Positions 1 to 10,912 of a stretch of DNA of 64,000 nucleotides are shown here, one piece after another; position 1 is the first letter of the stretch, and the number at the start of each line of letters is the position of its first letter. Under the pieces are notes generated by a model, which was given only the letters and a program-made list of their open reading frames with translations, made no database searches and was not told where the DNA came from. The stretch lies in assembly GCF_001949145.1 (NCBI RefSeq), contig NW_019091460.1, positions 235,508 through 299,507 of the forward strand. Direction: 5' to 3'. This DNA comes from Acanthaster planci. Its lineage: Eukaryota > Echinodermata > Asteroidea > Valvatida > Acanthasteridae. The translations under genes were made by a program, and so were the position numbers.

Positions 1-28
1 TGAATGAATGAATGAATGAATGAATGAA
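1..28. repeat. (TGAA)n microsatellite
   Basis: Seven perfect copies of a tetranucleotide, truncated by the window edge. Confidence 0.95.
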
Positions 29-830
29 AAAATGAATTTTTCTTAGAATCACTTTTTGTGTATCTCTGTACTCTTCTTCCATGTATGAAGACTGTTTGAC
101 ATCTTTTTGAGTTACGTGAAGTGAACGGTGCACTTTTTCAAACATTAAAAATTGACCAAGCATTTCTAGACAAGTGAGGGCGCCTTTGCTTTGATTTAAA
201 TCCAGGAAGACATGATTCAGGTTGCATGTTTTCATGTGCAAAGTGTGAATCCCAAATTTGCTATCTGGGAACATTTCTGTGAAAAGGATTTTTGCTGGAT
301 TATTGCCATATACTTACACAGCAATAAATTGCCAAAGAAAGTAAAATCTGCCATAGCAGTGGTTAAAAAATCTAACAATTTTCTGTGCACAAACCAGTAC
401 AACATTGTGATTCAGTACCCTGGATGACATCAGAGTTTTGCTCACGAATATGCAAATATTCATTCGCATAAAACTAAAAAGCATCAAAATATGGGTTAAA
501 ACTGCAAAACAAACATGTAATTCGGGTTAATTGAAACCTAAAGATGCAATTTCAAGGGGTTTTTAGTAAAATTTATGACAATATTTCTATTTCCTGGTTC
601 CTTTAAAGTATTTTCAGGGCTTTTTTTATAAGCACAAGAGAATATTTCTACAATTTACAAATTGTCAGTTGTACTAGGAAAAATTATTTTGGAAAAATTA
701 TTTTGGAAAAAACACTATATTTTTTAACCAACGGTCTTGATTTTGAAGGCCATTCATTTAAGTTTATTATCGTTAACTGAAAAAGATAGGCACTGACCAC
801 TCTTTTCTGAAGACTAAGAAGTCGCTGAAC

Positions 831-1020
831 TCTGAATACCAAAACGTCCTCCTTCCTTGTCAGAAGGTAGAGCAGATGACAGACATGAGGACACTAGGGA
901 TAGCAAACAGACAAAGACTTCAAACTCTGAATACCAAAATATCCTCCCTCCTTGTCAGAAGGTGGAGCAGACAATAGACATGAGGACACTCCGGTTGAAA
1001 AACAGACACAAACTTTAAAT
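831..1020. repeat. 95-bp tandem duplication
   Basis: Two adjacent diverged copies start with tctgaatacc at 831 and 926. Both continue through ccttgtcagaaggt, gagcaga, gacatgaggacact and aacagaca. A few substitutions separate them, so this is an older local duplication inside the presumed CENP-I intron. Confidence 0.85.
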
Positions 1021-1430
1021 TACCAGCATATAGTTAGCTGCTGGAAAATTGTCTGTGGTTGACTGACCAAAGGATTCTAAAACAATCCACCTGCTGGATT
1101 AATACACATCTTCTGCATCCAATTAGTGAACAGGTTGGTCTGGAAACCTGTAAGAGATTTGTGTTCCTATTGTCACATAATGCAGGGAATGCTACATAGA
1201 GCAGAAAGACAACATGCATGTAGAAACAAAACTTACACACCAACGTTTCCATCCATACACTTTCAGATTCAGATCAGGATAACTAGAGTTATGTTTACCT
1301 TCACCAAATCATTACCTCAGCATATTCAGGGCTCTGTGATTTCAAGTACATGCATGTGGGATCTTGAGACAACCGCTACATAAACTATACAGCTTTGACA
1401 GAGTTGTATCAAGTTGTATAAGGTTCTTAC

Positions 1431-3102
1431 CAATGCATCATTCTCAATGAAATGGAAAACAACTCCATAGAGTGCATGGAGGTTGTCTAGCCCATCTAAC
1501 AGGTCATAGGTCAGAATCATCCACCTCAGCAGTAGGCTCTAAGGTAGAAACAATCAATCAGCACTATCAATAAACTATCAATCATTTATGACCCAATACA
1601 TTGAAATCAGGAATAATTCGCAAATTGACTTTTTGAGATACGAACATGGTCAGAGAGAGAATTTCATAAGCTTTCAAATGGTATGTCACACTTCCAAAAT
1701 ATGCAGAAAATGCTACATCGATTATTTTAACATTTACGCACATTTCCACTTTACTCGGCAATTACATAAAATAGCCTCAGCGGCTTATTCCCAATTACGA
1801 TGTACCGGGTCACATATTGTCACTGATACTTTACAATATTCACCCAAAACTGGCAACCCTATGGTTTCTCAAGCCCTTAAAAGGTAATTTGGATTGGTGA
1901 TAAACAGTGTTGCAGATGAGACCATCACAAGACCAGACACAAGTAACGGTGTGAACAATGACAAAGGAACACTTCATTTAAATAGCTTGTGACTGGAATT
2001 CTGACTACAGGTCTTGTCTTGGTCTTGTGAAGGTCTTAAGTGGTCTAGACAATAACACTGGTGGTATGTGCCAGTCGCTGACCATTTTGAAGTCAGTACA
2101 TGTATTTCAATGATGTGAGGAAATTACTAATGGTTCCCTCTTTGAAAGAAGTGAATAACGCTACCTGTATTTCATTGGAAGGTCTGTTGGTACACATCCA
2201 GGAAATGGCTTTGACCATTGCATCCTGGGGGATCTTATCTGATGGAAGAAGACTCTTCACAAGACGAGAACTGATTGAATCCGCTGATCAAAAACAAACA
2301 AATTGTCAAATGGTGTACAAATTCTATCAAAAAAACAATCTGACAGCAAAGTGGTTTAAATACATGACCGTGGGTAACTTTCAGACACTTTTATCATGCT
2401 TCATGGGGATGTGTTCCCACAAAAACTTCAGTCAACTTATTCCAGGATTTAAATAAATAAATAAGGATGAACCACTTTAACTTTTAACTAAGGTCAGTTT
2501 TGAAGTGCATTCACTTCACAGTTAAAGAACATCTCAGTAGATATTTTCACTCTTAAATTTGTGTAAAGTTGCTATACGAAGTTTTTACACAGTACTCACG
2601 AAACTTTGCAGATGCTGCAACATCGACAAGTTGACCTATGACCTCTGGGGACAATCCTTCCTTCTTTGCGGTAGTCTCCACCATCTGAATGGCCAATGTC
2701 AAGAAAGTGTTCCCACGGACCTTTCTATTAGATGATTCTAAACAGAAAAAACAGCCAAAAGCATGTTCACAACTCTTTGAAGATCTTGTTTTACCGTCTC
2801 TTCCAGCAAATATTATATATTAAATGAGGGCTGAATTGTATTGTATTTAAATTAACAAATGTGGAATCCAAACTATGCGAGTAAAGCATTCTCACAATTT
2901 GTCAAATGAACGGATCACTCCTTTCTGACCAAGTATGCATTAATATAAGTACATGTACTTTCAAATCTGTGTCATAGTTACCACTTGTAAAGAACCTGGT
3001 GGCATCTCTGATGGAGTAACTTCCTGAATTCTCAGCTGATTTGTCTTTGCCGCCAGTGCTCTGTCTACTTGGAGATTTATGTTTTGTAACTGGGGTTGCC
3101 AT
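1431..3102 (-). CDS. CENPI: Centromere protein I (CENP-I/Mis6), first four coding exons, 3' part off the left edge
   Basis: CENP-I is a HEAT-repeat-like subunit of the constitutive centromere-associated network. With CENP-H, -K and -M it helps assemble the inner kinetochore. Coding exons on the minus strand are 2982-3102 (ATG at 3102), 2600-2737, 2165-2283 and 1431-1538. All have AG/GT borders and phases 1, 2 (one base carried into the next exon), 0 and 0 that fit together. The first 40 residues are polar (KHKSPSRQSTGGKDKSAE). Homology starts in exon 2 (EGLSPEVIGQLVDVAASAKF) and is clear in exon 3 (LVKSLLPSDKIPQDAMVKAI then SWMCTNRPS) and exon 4 (RWMILTYDLLDGLDNLHALYG), matching the vertebrate CENP-I N-terminal region in order. 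About 160 residues are visible of a protein normally over 700 aa. The next exon, expected to encode a YVCHLLYLL-like segment, is not seen in bases 1-1430, so the following intron probably extends past the edge. The family call rests on remembered vertebrate sequence. Confidence 0.85.
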
Positions 3103-4477
3103 AGTTAGATAGGACTGAAGTGACAAAATCCAAAATGAATATTCGCAACCTGTGATGTTTGCAGCCAGCTGTGTAGGTAAAAGAAAACATGACAGGAAAG
3201 ATTAAGAGGCATGGTGAATAAAAATAACAACGAAACCAGAGACAGGAACTTCCCCTGGGCCACAGTAAAGTAGATTACGCCCATCAGATGTGAGCAATCT
3301 CAGAAGAATAGGAAAATGGACAAGAAACTTGGAAAATATGAATACGACCATATGACCATGATGATGTGATGATCAAGATGAAGAATTTTCTCTCTTAAAC
3401 CTTGTTTGGTAAGACTTCCACATATGGACATCACTTAACTCCCTTTGCAGTGGTTTATAAGCTAGCCTATCAGAAAGTGACACATCTCAGTCAAATTTAG
3501 CAGTGGAAATAATTTGAAGCATGATTTAGGCCTATGTACAGAATCTGGTAGACCAGTCTCATAGGGTTTGTAACTCTTTCCCTCTGGGTTAAAACAATAC
3601 TGATTTTGATGACATGTTTTCTCTGGACGAGAGTGTACGAAATGTTGTCAACACTTATTTACACTTTCTTATCCTTTGCATGTCGGAAATAGACATCCTC
3701 TACATGTACTCAAGTGAGTCTGAACGGGTAACGCCAAAACCAGTTGTAATAGTCACAGTTAGCGACACTTATTACAGTATTTCACGCCACTGCTCCTTCC
3801 AAATTAACCCATATTTAAGATTTACTTAACTAGGACTGTTAGGAGTCGAAATGAGAAACATTTTGAACAGACGTTGTGAAAACAAGCAAAATTTCTCAAC
3901 TGAATTATTTAACCATACTTACGTTAACGGTGTATTATCAGGCGCGGAACTATCGTTGATGAGAGAGCGCCCTCATGTTCATCCGACTACAATTAGCAGA
4001 AAATAATGATTTTTCACCTTCAACAATGAGAATTCGATGCGCCCACCTACTTCGTAAAACTAAAGTCGCTTATAACACCAAATGTTAGTACTAAATGACA
4101 GCTTTGTGATTCCATGGCAACTTTAATTATCTGAAAGGGACTTACTGTAAAACCCTTTAGGGTTTTTTATATTGAAAAGCACACTTCACGTTTAACAGTA
4201 GGCCCTAATATTAGAGGCTTTATCCTTCGGCTGTTCAAAATAATCGACGTTCTAATTTATTACTGAATGGCAACCATAATTTTGATTCAGTCTTACTTAT
4301 TCCATAAAACAATTAATTCGGTAGTAAAAGTATTTGCCTACCAGAAGCTAAAAGTGACTGTAAAAGTCTTTTATTTCAATCTGTCAAACTAAACAAATCC
4401 ACAAAGAAAAATTATACTAAATACGACAATGGTTCCCATGATGTTAACACCACGTAAACATCTCAAGCTTTCCAGTT
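3103..4477. other. Intergenic, CENP-I 5' flank and 3' flank of the 253-aa frame
   Basis: This region should hold the CENP-I promoter and 5' UTR just above 3102. A minus-strand AATAAA (tttatt at 4370-4375 on the plus strand) lies about 100 bp downstream of the stop of the 253-aa reading frame and is a plausible polyadenylation signal for it. Otherwise I see nothing. Confidence 0.4.
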
Positions 4478-5239
4478 TCACCTTCTTTCCTTTATGATGA
4501 AACGACGCAAGTGTTCCCTTGTTAGGTCAGTTTTCGTTTCTTGAAGTGAAACTTTGCCACTTCTAACCCTGTGAATATCCTCTATTGTCACGATGCTTGT
4601 GCATCCTTCTGACCAGGATACCGTCACCCGTTGGCGCCAAGGTTTGGTCAATGTCTTAGGCAGTTGTTTATGTTTAGAAGGCAATGATGGAAGGGGAAAG
4701 GAAGACGTCTTGCTAATAAGCGATGAACCACCTTGACAATCATCATCAACTTCGTCTTTTCGCTTGACGATGGGTAGTTTCATTCCCACTTTAGTAAACT
4801 TCGCCTTCATCTCATCTTCTGGCTTTTTATGAACTTCAGACAATTCTCGATGTGGTCCTTGTAACTTCTTGGTAAAATTAATCTTCCTGAAAACATCGCC
4901 TGTACCGTTCTCGTGATAGGATCTCCCACCTACATAGCCTGAAGACACACCTCTATTATCGCTACTGACCAAAACGCTCGTGTCATCAGGTTTAGAGGAA
5001 GATGTCGCTTTATCCTTCACCATGGCAACAGCGTTCAGGGCGGATGCTATGTGTTCCTTCGCCTCTTCCAGTTTCTTGTATAAGTAATCTGGTTCTCGTT
5101 GGTTCAAGGTTTTTGCATTGCTAGAACACACAGCATGTTTCGTATCTCCATCTCTATGCTTCGTAATCCCATACTCACCATACCACATTGAGCTATTGAC
5201 TTGGCTCGGTGTGAGGCACGAGTTTTCATGAGTAGTCAT
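4478..5239 (-). CDS. Unrecognised intronless reading frame, 253 aa
   Basis: An uninterrupted frame runs from ATG at 5239 (G at -3) to TGA at 4478. That length is unlikely by chance in DNA this AT-rich. The product is hydrophilic and lysine/serine-rich with no signal peptide or membrane segment. A short helical, charged stretch (YLYKKLEEAKEHIASALNAV, about residues 53-72) could be a coiled coil. The middle is low-complexity and probably disordered. The C-terminus is basic and more ordered (WRQRVTVSWSEGCTSIVTIE, then REHLRRFIIKERR to the end) and would be the best search seed. A polyadenylation signal follows about 100 bp downstream. I do not recognise a family. It could be the last exon of a larger gene; no clear acceptor forces this. 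It lies in the same orientation as the next frame to the right. Confidence 0.55.
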   Translation of the reverse strand: MTTHENSCLTPSQVNSSMWYGEYGITKHRDGDTKHAVCSSNAKTLNQREPDYLYKKLEEAKEHIASALNAVAMVKDKATSSSKPDDTSVLVSSDNRGVSSGYVGGRSYHENGTGDVFRKINFTKKLQGPHRELSEVHKKPEDEMKAKFTKVGMKLPIVKRKDEVDDDCQGGSSLISKTSSFPLPSLPSKHKQLPKTLTKPWRQRVTVSWSEGCTSIVTIEDIHRVRSGKVSLQETKTDLTREHLRRFIIKERR

Positions 5240-8087
5240 TTCATCTAATTCTTATGAAGAACCTTAATTTTTCAGGAAATATTCCTCTGTACCCGATTGC
5301 GTACTAACCTTGAGACTTGATTTTTTTAATCAATTGTGGTCCTGTGTCATTTCCTCTGCATACAGAAAAGTCAAACGATATTCATGCAATTAAGCTTACT
5401 GACAGTCCGACACCATCACCAGAGGCACTAATCGACAAAAGTGTCACACAACGGGCTGCAAATGCTCAGTATAACCCTGGAACACTTGTCAGTTTGTAAG
5501 CGTACGTCTCCATTCAGGGCCTACCAGGCCTGCAAAGAAAAACAGAACAACAGAGATTGAAACAGGCCTATATGCTCAGCACGATGCAATTTAGAAACAG
5601 GAGAGGAAAGAAAAGAAAAATAATTTTACCACATTTTGAGATCACCTCTTATTTCCCCAGCTTTGACGGAATCTTCGCAAAGCGCAGGTTTCTGGAGTCA
5701 ATCAAGCATGAAACGATGTGGAAAAATCTAAAAACAAAAATAGTGTTTGCATTAAAAAAGCATCCACTTTCGAAAAGAATGCATAAATTGTTTGACACTT
5801 CGAGTCTTAAACTGCTTTCTCTCAATTCATACCACATGTTATTAATGACCAAAGCCAAACATTCCTATTCCTAAACTTCAAATAAATGCTCACCGATATC
5901 TATAAATAAAGGTAGTCTTTTTTCAACTTACCAGACTAGACTACAAAAACGATACGTTTGCCGTCAGGTAAAACAACTGCACTGTACAGTAGCGTAATAT
6001 AGCCCTGCTAATTATTTGGCATTGCTGACAAGCTTTATTTTTAGCCAAGTACGAACACGGATGCAATCGAGATGGCCTTAAGTAAACACGAAGCGCCAAT
6101 CATCAACCCCTTGGATAAGCATTGGTGGATCGGCTCAACAGTCGAGGGGGGAGTCAGAAAAAAGATAAGCACAAAATGGTAGCTCTTTTCTGTACTCCAA
6201 GAAAAGAGATATTGCATGGTGCTTACCGCAAGCTTTCCATCTTAGTCCAAGAACAATGTTAACTAGGTAGTTGTGATTACAATATGAGGAATGTTTTCCA
6301 TGTTTTCGGGCATTCTGCATTTTTATCTTAACCCATTCTCAGTGAAACCATGGTCAAAGGCATCCTTAATCATTGCCTGTAGCGTTTCCTTTTGAATTTC
6401 TTTCTTTGCTCTCTGTTTGTTTATCGTTTGGTTTTGTATTTCATTAAAAGCTTCTAAACAGTCACAGTCACAGCATCAATATCAATTGAACAGACATGAA
6501 CACAATGCAGTAACATGCAGCATCCATTATCTTATTGCGACGGTTTCTGCTTAGCAAATACATTATTTAAAGGCTACTTTACAGTCAACACCGTGAACAT
6601 TGTACCCTTCACATTACATTCCGAAGGCTCCTAACAACCCAACGAGACATTTTATCTGCGTATCATTGCAACCACGAGTAAGCAATATGGGCTTTGTTCA
6701 AACACTCGGAGATATGAATTGGGAACTGAAGAGAAACAAGGTAAACAAACAAAGGCCAAGGGTCACCATAAAAACAAGAATTAATGGTAATTGTAAGGTC
6801 CGCATTAAAATCAGAGGTAGTGGTCGGGTGGTTTCCTCCCTCGTTTACAACTTCCCAACGACAGCGAGTATGCGTTTGAGATTGGGCGTGGTGGAGGGGG
6901 GCATTACGTTTCTGCAGTAGATGACAAAACAGAGCCAAGCAGCGCGTGAGACAACAAGTTTTTTGGAGCTCCTGAATATAGGGTTAGAGGTTGGAATCCA
7001 GCAATTGGCTATATGTTTCGACCTTGAGGGATTTGCCTCACCCCTTACATCCGTGAGTATAACTGGAAGAAATGGTTGTTTTATTTTGGTCAACTGTGCT
7101 CGCCTACAATGCCTGCGTCTAGCAATACTCCACAAGGGCTAAAGATGATGATGTCGCGCCCTGAACATCAGCGCACTCATGGATACATGGGCGAGGTATA
7201 ACACACATTAAATGAAGGAAATCATTCCCTGAACCCCCATCTCGCTTTCAATGTCTTGTGAATTTCCTTAAAAAGTTTGACAAAAAGTGAAATCTAAGTG
7301 GACTATCTGTCGATTTCAGGCGAACAAAATTACATTATATTTCTCATTCCGCAATGGTACTTGCTGTTAAATGTTTGACTGCCGATATTTATATCCATGT
7401 TTTCATGGCAAACGGAAGTTAGAGCGTCGCATCCTTACTTCAGTAATGTTATTTGTTATATACACGCACACACAAATTGAAATGCAAAAAGAAAATGAGT
7501 ATTTTCAATTTGTCAGCTCTACGCCAGGTGGGAAACTAATTTATTTTGATGTAACCTGCCGCCTTACAATCCAGATCTAATTTTACCAACAAAAGGCATG
7601 ATGATTGGGAAGGATAAAGGGTCCGTGACTTGACTCTTGAACTTTGATTTTGAAATCGAGCTGAACTATTTTACGATGTTTTTAGCAACACTATTTAATA
7701 TTTTTCATTAAAACTTAGCGATGCATTGCAACTTTGCCGCTAGAAATGTTTCATAAGGTGTTCTGCACTCATTTAATTGTTTCTAGAAAAACTAAATGGT
7801 TAAAATTGTATTTGAATTTTCTTGTAATTTTGTTTCCGAATCTTCAGTTAATGTGACCACATCTTTTAATATGAGATGAAGAAATCTTAGTTCAATGGAA
7901 CTCTTGGTTCAAATCCTGCCAGTTTCAGTCAAATGCTGCACACAATGTGACATCAAAACAGTCTTTTCGGCCACAGATTAATAAATATATCGTGTTTCTT
8001 AATAGAATTATACATTCACTGTATTGCAGTTGAATTACCGTTTAAACAATATTTGTCGATTTCTTTATCAATATTTGTAAAGTCTTG
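5240..8087. other. Intergenic, no gene recognised
   Basis: Short open frames here have no family resemblance or splice support. One dispersed-repeat copy lies at 6202-6246. The segment may hold 5' sequence of the 253-aa frame and the 3' UTR of the 483-aa frame. I see nothing else. Confidence 0.4.
6202..6246 (+). repeat. Copy of a dispersed repeat shared with 35981-36025
   Basis: About 45 bp, containing gagatattgcatggtgctt then accgcaagctttccatctta, match the minus strand of 35981-36025 almost perfectly. The second half is also the 25-bp inverted repeat that bounds the palindromic element there. This copy lacks the central palindrome, so it is a partial or solo copy. Confidence 0.85.
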
Positions 8088-9539
8088 TTACATGTTGTCT
8101 TCTCGCTGAGTGTTCCTCGTGCACTTGCTTATCTTAGTTCGTCTGATCAGTTGCCATCTTCTGACAGCCTCGATTTCAGGGAAGCTTCCATTTTGGTTTG
8201 ATGGATGTTTATTACCACGGTAACGGATGTTACTAGGTTCATTGTTGTGTTCTTGATTACTGAACGAATTCAAGGTTTTCTGGCACGTGACTCCGCACCC
8301 ATTAACCTTGTTCATCTTTCTGAGGTGTTTTCGGTGAGCTTCCTTTTTCTTCTCTTTCCTTCGTCCATCATCCAACTTTTCGTTCCGTTTATTCTCTGTT
8401 GTAGATGTCCATTTTGATGGAGTCCCTTTCTCCCAGGGGAACGATTCTTTAGGATACAACAAATCACTGAACTCAGTCACTACGTCGGGGTCAGGGTCAC
8501 TAATTTGACTCCGTCTTCTTTCAAGTTCGTCTCCATCGGTACTTGGGACGTTTCCATCTTGACTTACCACAGATGCAAAATATCTCTCAGGAGATAGGTT
8601 GGTGTCTAGTGGTGAGTTTGAGAGACCATCAGCATTGGCGGTATTTTTCTCAAAAGTGGGGCTGCCTTTCGGGGCGGAGCTCAACTCCACAGAGGGAGGA
8701 TTATCATAAGAGGTTGATTCAAATCGGGGGCAGATATCCAGTGGACTTTCAACGGTTGCCGGAGATGAGGAAGGTTCTGTTTCCATGGCAACATTCCCCG
8801 GATTTCCTGAACTAAAATGTGGCAGTTTGCTTCGCGGGGTTTCTGAACTGTCAGAGTTTCTCGTAGGTCCATTGCTGGGTAATTTAATATTAAACGGATC
8901 TGGTCTTCTGAAGTTTGCAGTTTCTCCATGATTGTTGTGAATTTCAATGTGATAATCAATAAGAGTCAGTGGCAACGGGACGTCTTCCGAATCTTTCGTA
9001 TTTGTCTCAAGAACAGCTGCCAAGTCAACAGGTGATGAAACAGGCCCTCTGAATGTCCCTCTCAGACGTGTTTCTCGTCTTATCTCTGCCTCAGCTCTTA
9101 CCACTAGTTCCTGTAAGCAGAACGTTGGGTATTGCGGAGTCGGAGTTTTTGCCTTCTTTTTCTTCTTTTTCCTACTTCTGTACTGGGACATTTCCAGCGA
9201 ATTTCCCGCTCCATCAACCTGTGCAGCGCAGCCTTGTTGAGGTCGCAGTGATAGTAGCCGTTTTGGCATTACCTTGTTGGTTAAAGGATGCGACTTGGCG
9301 GGTTGATTTGTGGGTGAATGGTCTCCCATTATCGGACGGACAGTATGTTTTCCAGCCAGGATAAACTCCCTGACTCTGTCCGAGGCCTGGTCAAGGTATC
9401 TCTGTTCCTCTGAGATGAGTCGATGCCGAAGATTGTGGACTCTTTCTCGGCATCTTAGTTGGTTGTTGAAGGCCACAAGATATCGAGCGTACCACGAGGG
9501 GTACATACCGAGTCCTGCTGGTTGTGCCGGAGTAGACAT
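8088..9539 (-). CDS. Unrecognised intronless reading frame, 483 aa
   Basis: The ATG at 9539 (A at -3) begins MSTPAQPAGLGMYPSWYARY, and the frame is open for 483 codons to a TGA at 8088. It remains open a further 78 bases upstream without an in-frame ATG, so a 5' exon is possible. The N-terminal 60 residues look ordered and helical (ARYLVAFNNQLRCRERVHNL, then RLISEEQRYLDQASDRVREF). A basic KKKKKK patch follows near residue 130, then a helical piece (ELVVRAEAEIRRETRLRG). The rest is a long Ser/Pro/Asn-rich region with acidic clusters, ending in a basic tail. No membrane segment or signal peptide is visible. Codon use looks like coding sequence and the length cannot easily be chance. I do not recognise the family. 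It is tandem with, but separate from, the 253-aa frame. Confidence 0.65.
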   Translation of the reverse strand: MSTPAQPAGLGMYPSWYARYLVAFNNQLRCRERVHNLRHRLISEEQRYLDQASDRVREFILAGKHTVRPIMGDHSPTNQPAKSHPLTNKVMPKRLLSLRPQQGCAAQVDGAGNSLEMSQYRSRKKKKKKAKTPTPQYPTFCLQELVVRAEAEIRRETRLRGTFRGPVSSPVDLAAVLETNTKDSEDVPLPLTLIDYHIEIHNNHGETANFRRPDPFNIKLPSNGPTRNSDSSETPRSKLPHFSSGNPGNVAMETEPSSSPATVESPLDICPRFESTSYDNPPSVELSSAPKGSPTFEKNTANADGLSNSPLDTNLSPERYFASVVSQDGNVPSTDGDELERRRSQISDPDPDVVTEFSDLLYPKESFPWEKGTPSKWTSTTENKRNEKLDDGRRKEKKKEAHRKHLRKMNKVNGCGVTCQKTLNSFSNQEHNNEPSNIRYRGNKHPSNQNGSFPEIEAVRRWQLIRRTKISKCTRNTQREDNM

Positions 9540-10770
9540 CGTACTTTGTTCACCTGAACATCGACATGGTCTTGTATGAGCTGTGCCATCATGTCGCGCT
9601 CTTATATCAATAAACAACAGCCAACATTCTCACATTTCAAGTATGATTGTCGGTGTGCTAATGGTCGTTTGAACAAGTTCAACGTCGTGCGATGTTGCAC
9701 TTTTCTTAATGGGCTCGTGTTACTACGAGGGGATTAAGAGGACGCCATGTGTGGCTCCCATGGTAACTGAACTTGCGTATAAGCTTTAGTGACACTAAGG
9801 CAGGTTGTGTCATGGGGCGGGACTTTTAGACGTATCGTTCAGTCGTCGCTGAATGCTCAATATCATCCGTTTTACGACGGTCGTGCTATTAATGTTAGTT
9901 TCAAAGTGTGTCAACTTAATACTCAAAAAGAGACTGTCATAGCAATAACAAACAGACACACACCCCAACAAACAAACAAGAGCACAGGACTTTGGCTCAA
10001 AACCGTTGACTCTGTGGATACTGAAACAAATGGTGTGACAAGTAGGACAGTAAAAGGGCAATTGCTACCACTATGCCCTGATTATATCCCCCAGGAGACG
10101 TGTTGCCCCCCTGAAAAGAATTGAAAGTGTCAAGTTTATAGAAAAGGCCTACCACCTTTCTTGTTGGGGGCAGGATTCTTTTACGGATAAAAAATTGGAC
10201 AGTCGTCTTTGAAAGGAATTCCATTTTGCCCCCCCCTCCCCGCCAACCTGGATAAGATACTGAGTTGAAGTTCTTGATAACATAAAAATTGAACAAGTGG
10301 AGATCTGTATTAAATGGACAAACAGCTGGGTGTTGAGACTACACTTTGATAAAGGGCACAGGGCAGATGGGTTAGCAAGATCAGTCTCGTCCAAAGGTTA
10401 AAACTTGGCAAATACTGAAGCATGGAAACAGACGTCTCACATTTCAAATTATTAATTCCAGTCATAGCAATCCGTCACCTGCAAACACATCGGGCTTCTT
10501 GATTTAGCTTGTCAATCATTCCACTCAAGGTCTAGTCTTCAATTCGAAAAACTGATCAGCATTCATTGGATAAACGGACGGATGGATCAACAAGACCAAA
10601 TGGTATAATCTTTCAACAAAAATTAACCCAAAGTGCTAACAGTTTTCTTTATCCTGCATGCATGCAGCATCGGAAAAACATACTTAGTCTTGCACTATAT
10701 ATGTATTTTAAGATCTTTTCAACAGGACTGCAATGTCTTGCAGATATTACGGGAGATTACAGGTTAATGG

Positions 10771-10912
10771 GCCAGTTCAGTATTTCAAAAGCCAAGGTCT
10801 CTTGGGAACCAAATGCGCGCAGGTCAGCGTATGGCAGCGGTGATAGGACTTACTATCGCGCGCGCATACATGTTATTGTACTGAGCATGCGCTGTTGGAA
10901 TACTGAACTGGC
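10771..10912. mobile_element. MITE-like foldback element
   Basis: A perfect 14-bp inverted repeat (gccagttcagtatt at 10771-10784, its complement at 10899-10912) bounds 142 bp with no coding capacity. The interior is also partly self-complementary and rich in gcgc. The size and structure suit a miniature inverted-repeat transposable element, but no target-site duplication is obvious. Confidence 0.55.

Larger units (their letters stand above)
1..1430. other. Probable CENP-I intron with simple repeats
   Basis: No exon is recognisable here. Because CENP-I is still open at 1431, this is most likely the start of its fourth intron. It contains a (TGAA)n microsatellite at the very edge and a 95-bp tandem duplication, both listed separately. 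Confidence 0.5.

Noticed and set aside
5557-5874. 105-codon basic plus-strand frame
   Set aside because: It starts at TTG, has composition typical of AT-rich noncoding DNA, an overlapping antisense frame of similar quality, and no family resemblance.
6600-7142. Overlapping frames on both strands
   Set aside because: Several short frames overlap with none better than the rest and no recognisable motif.
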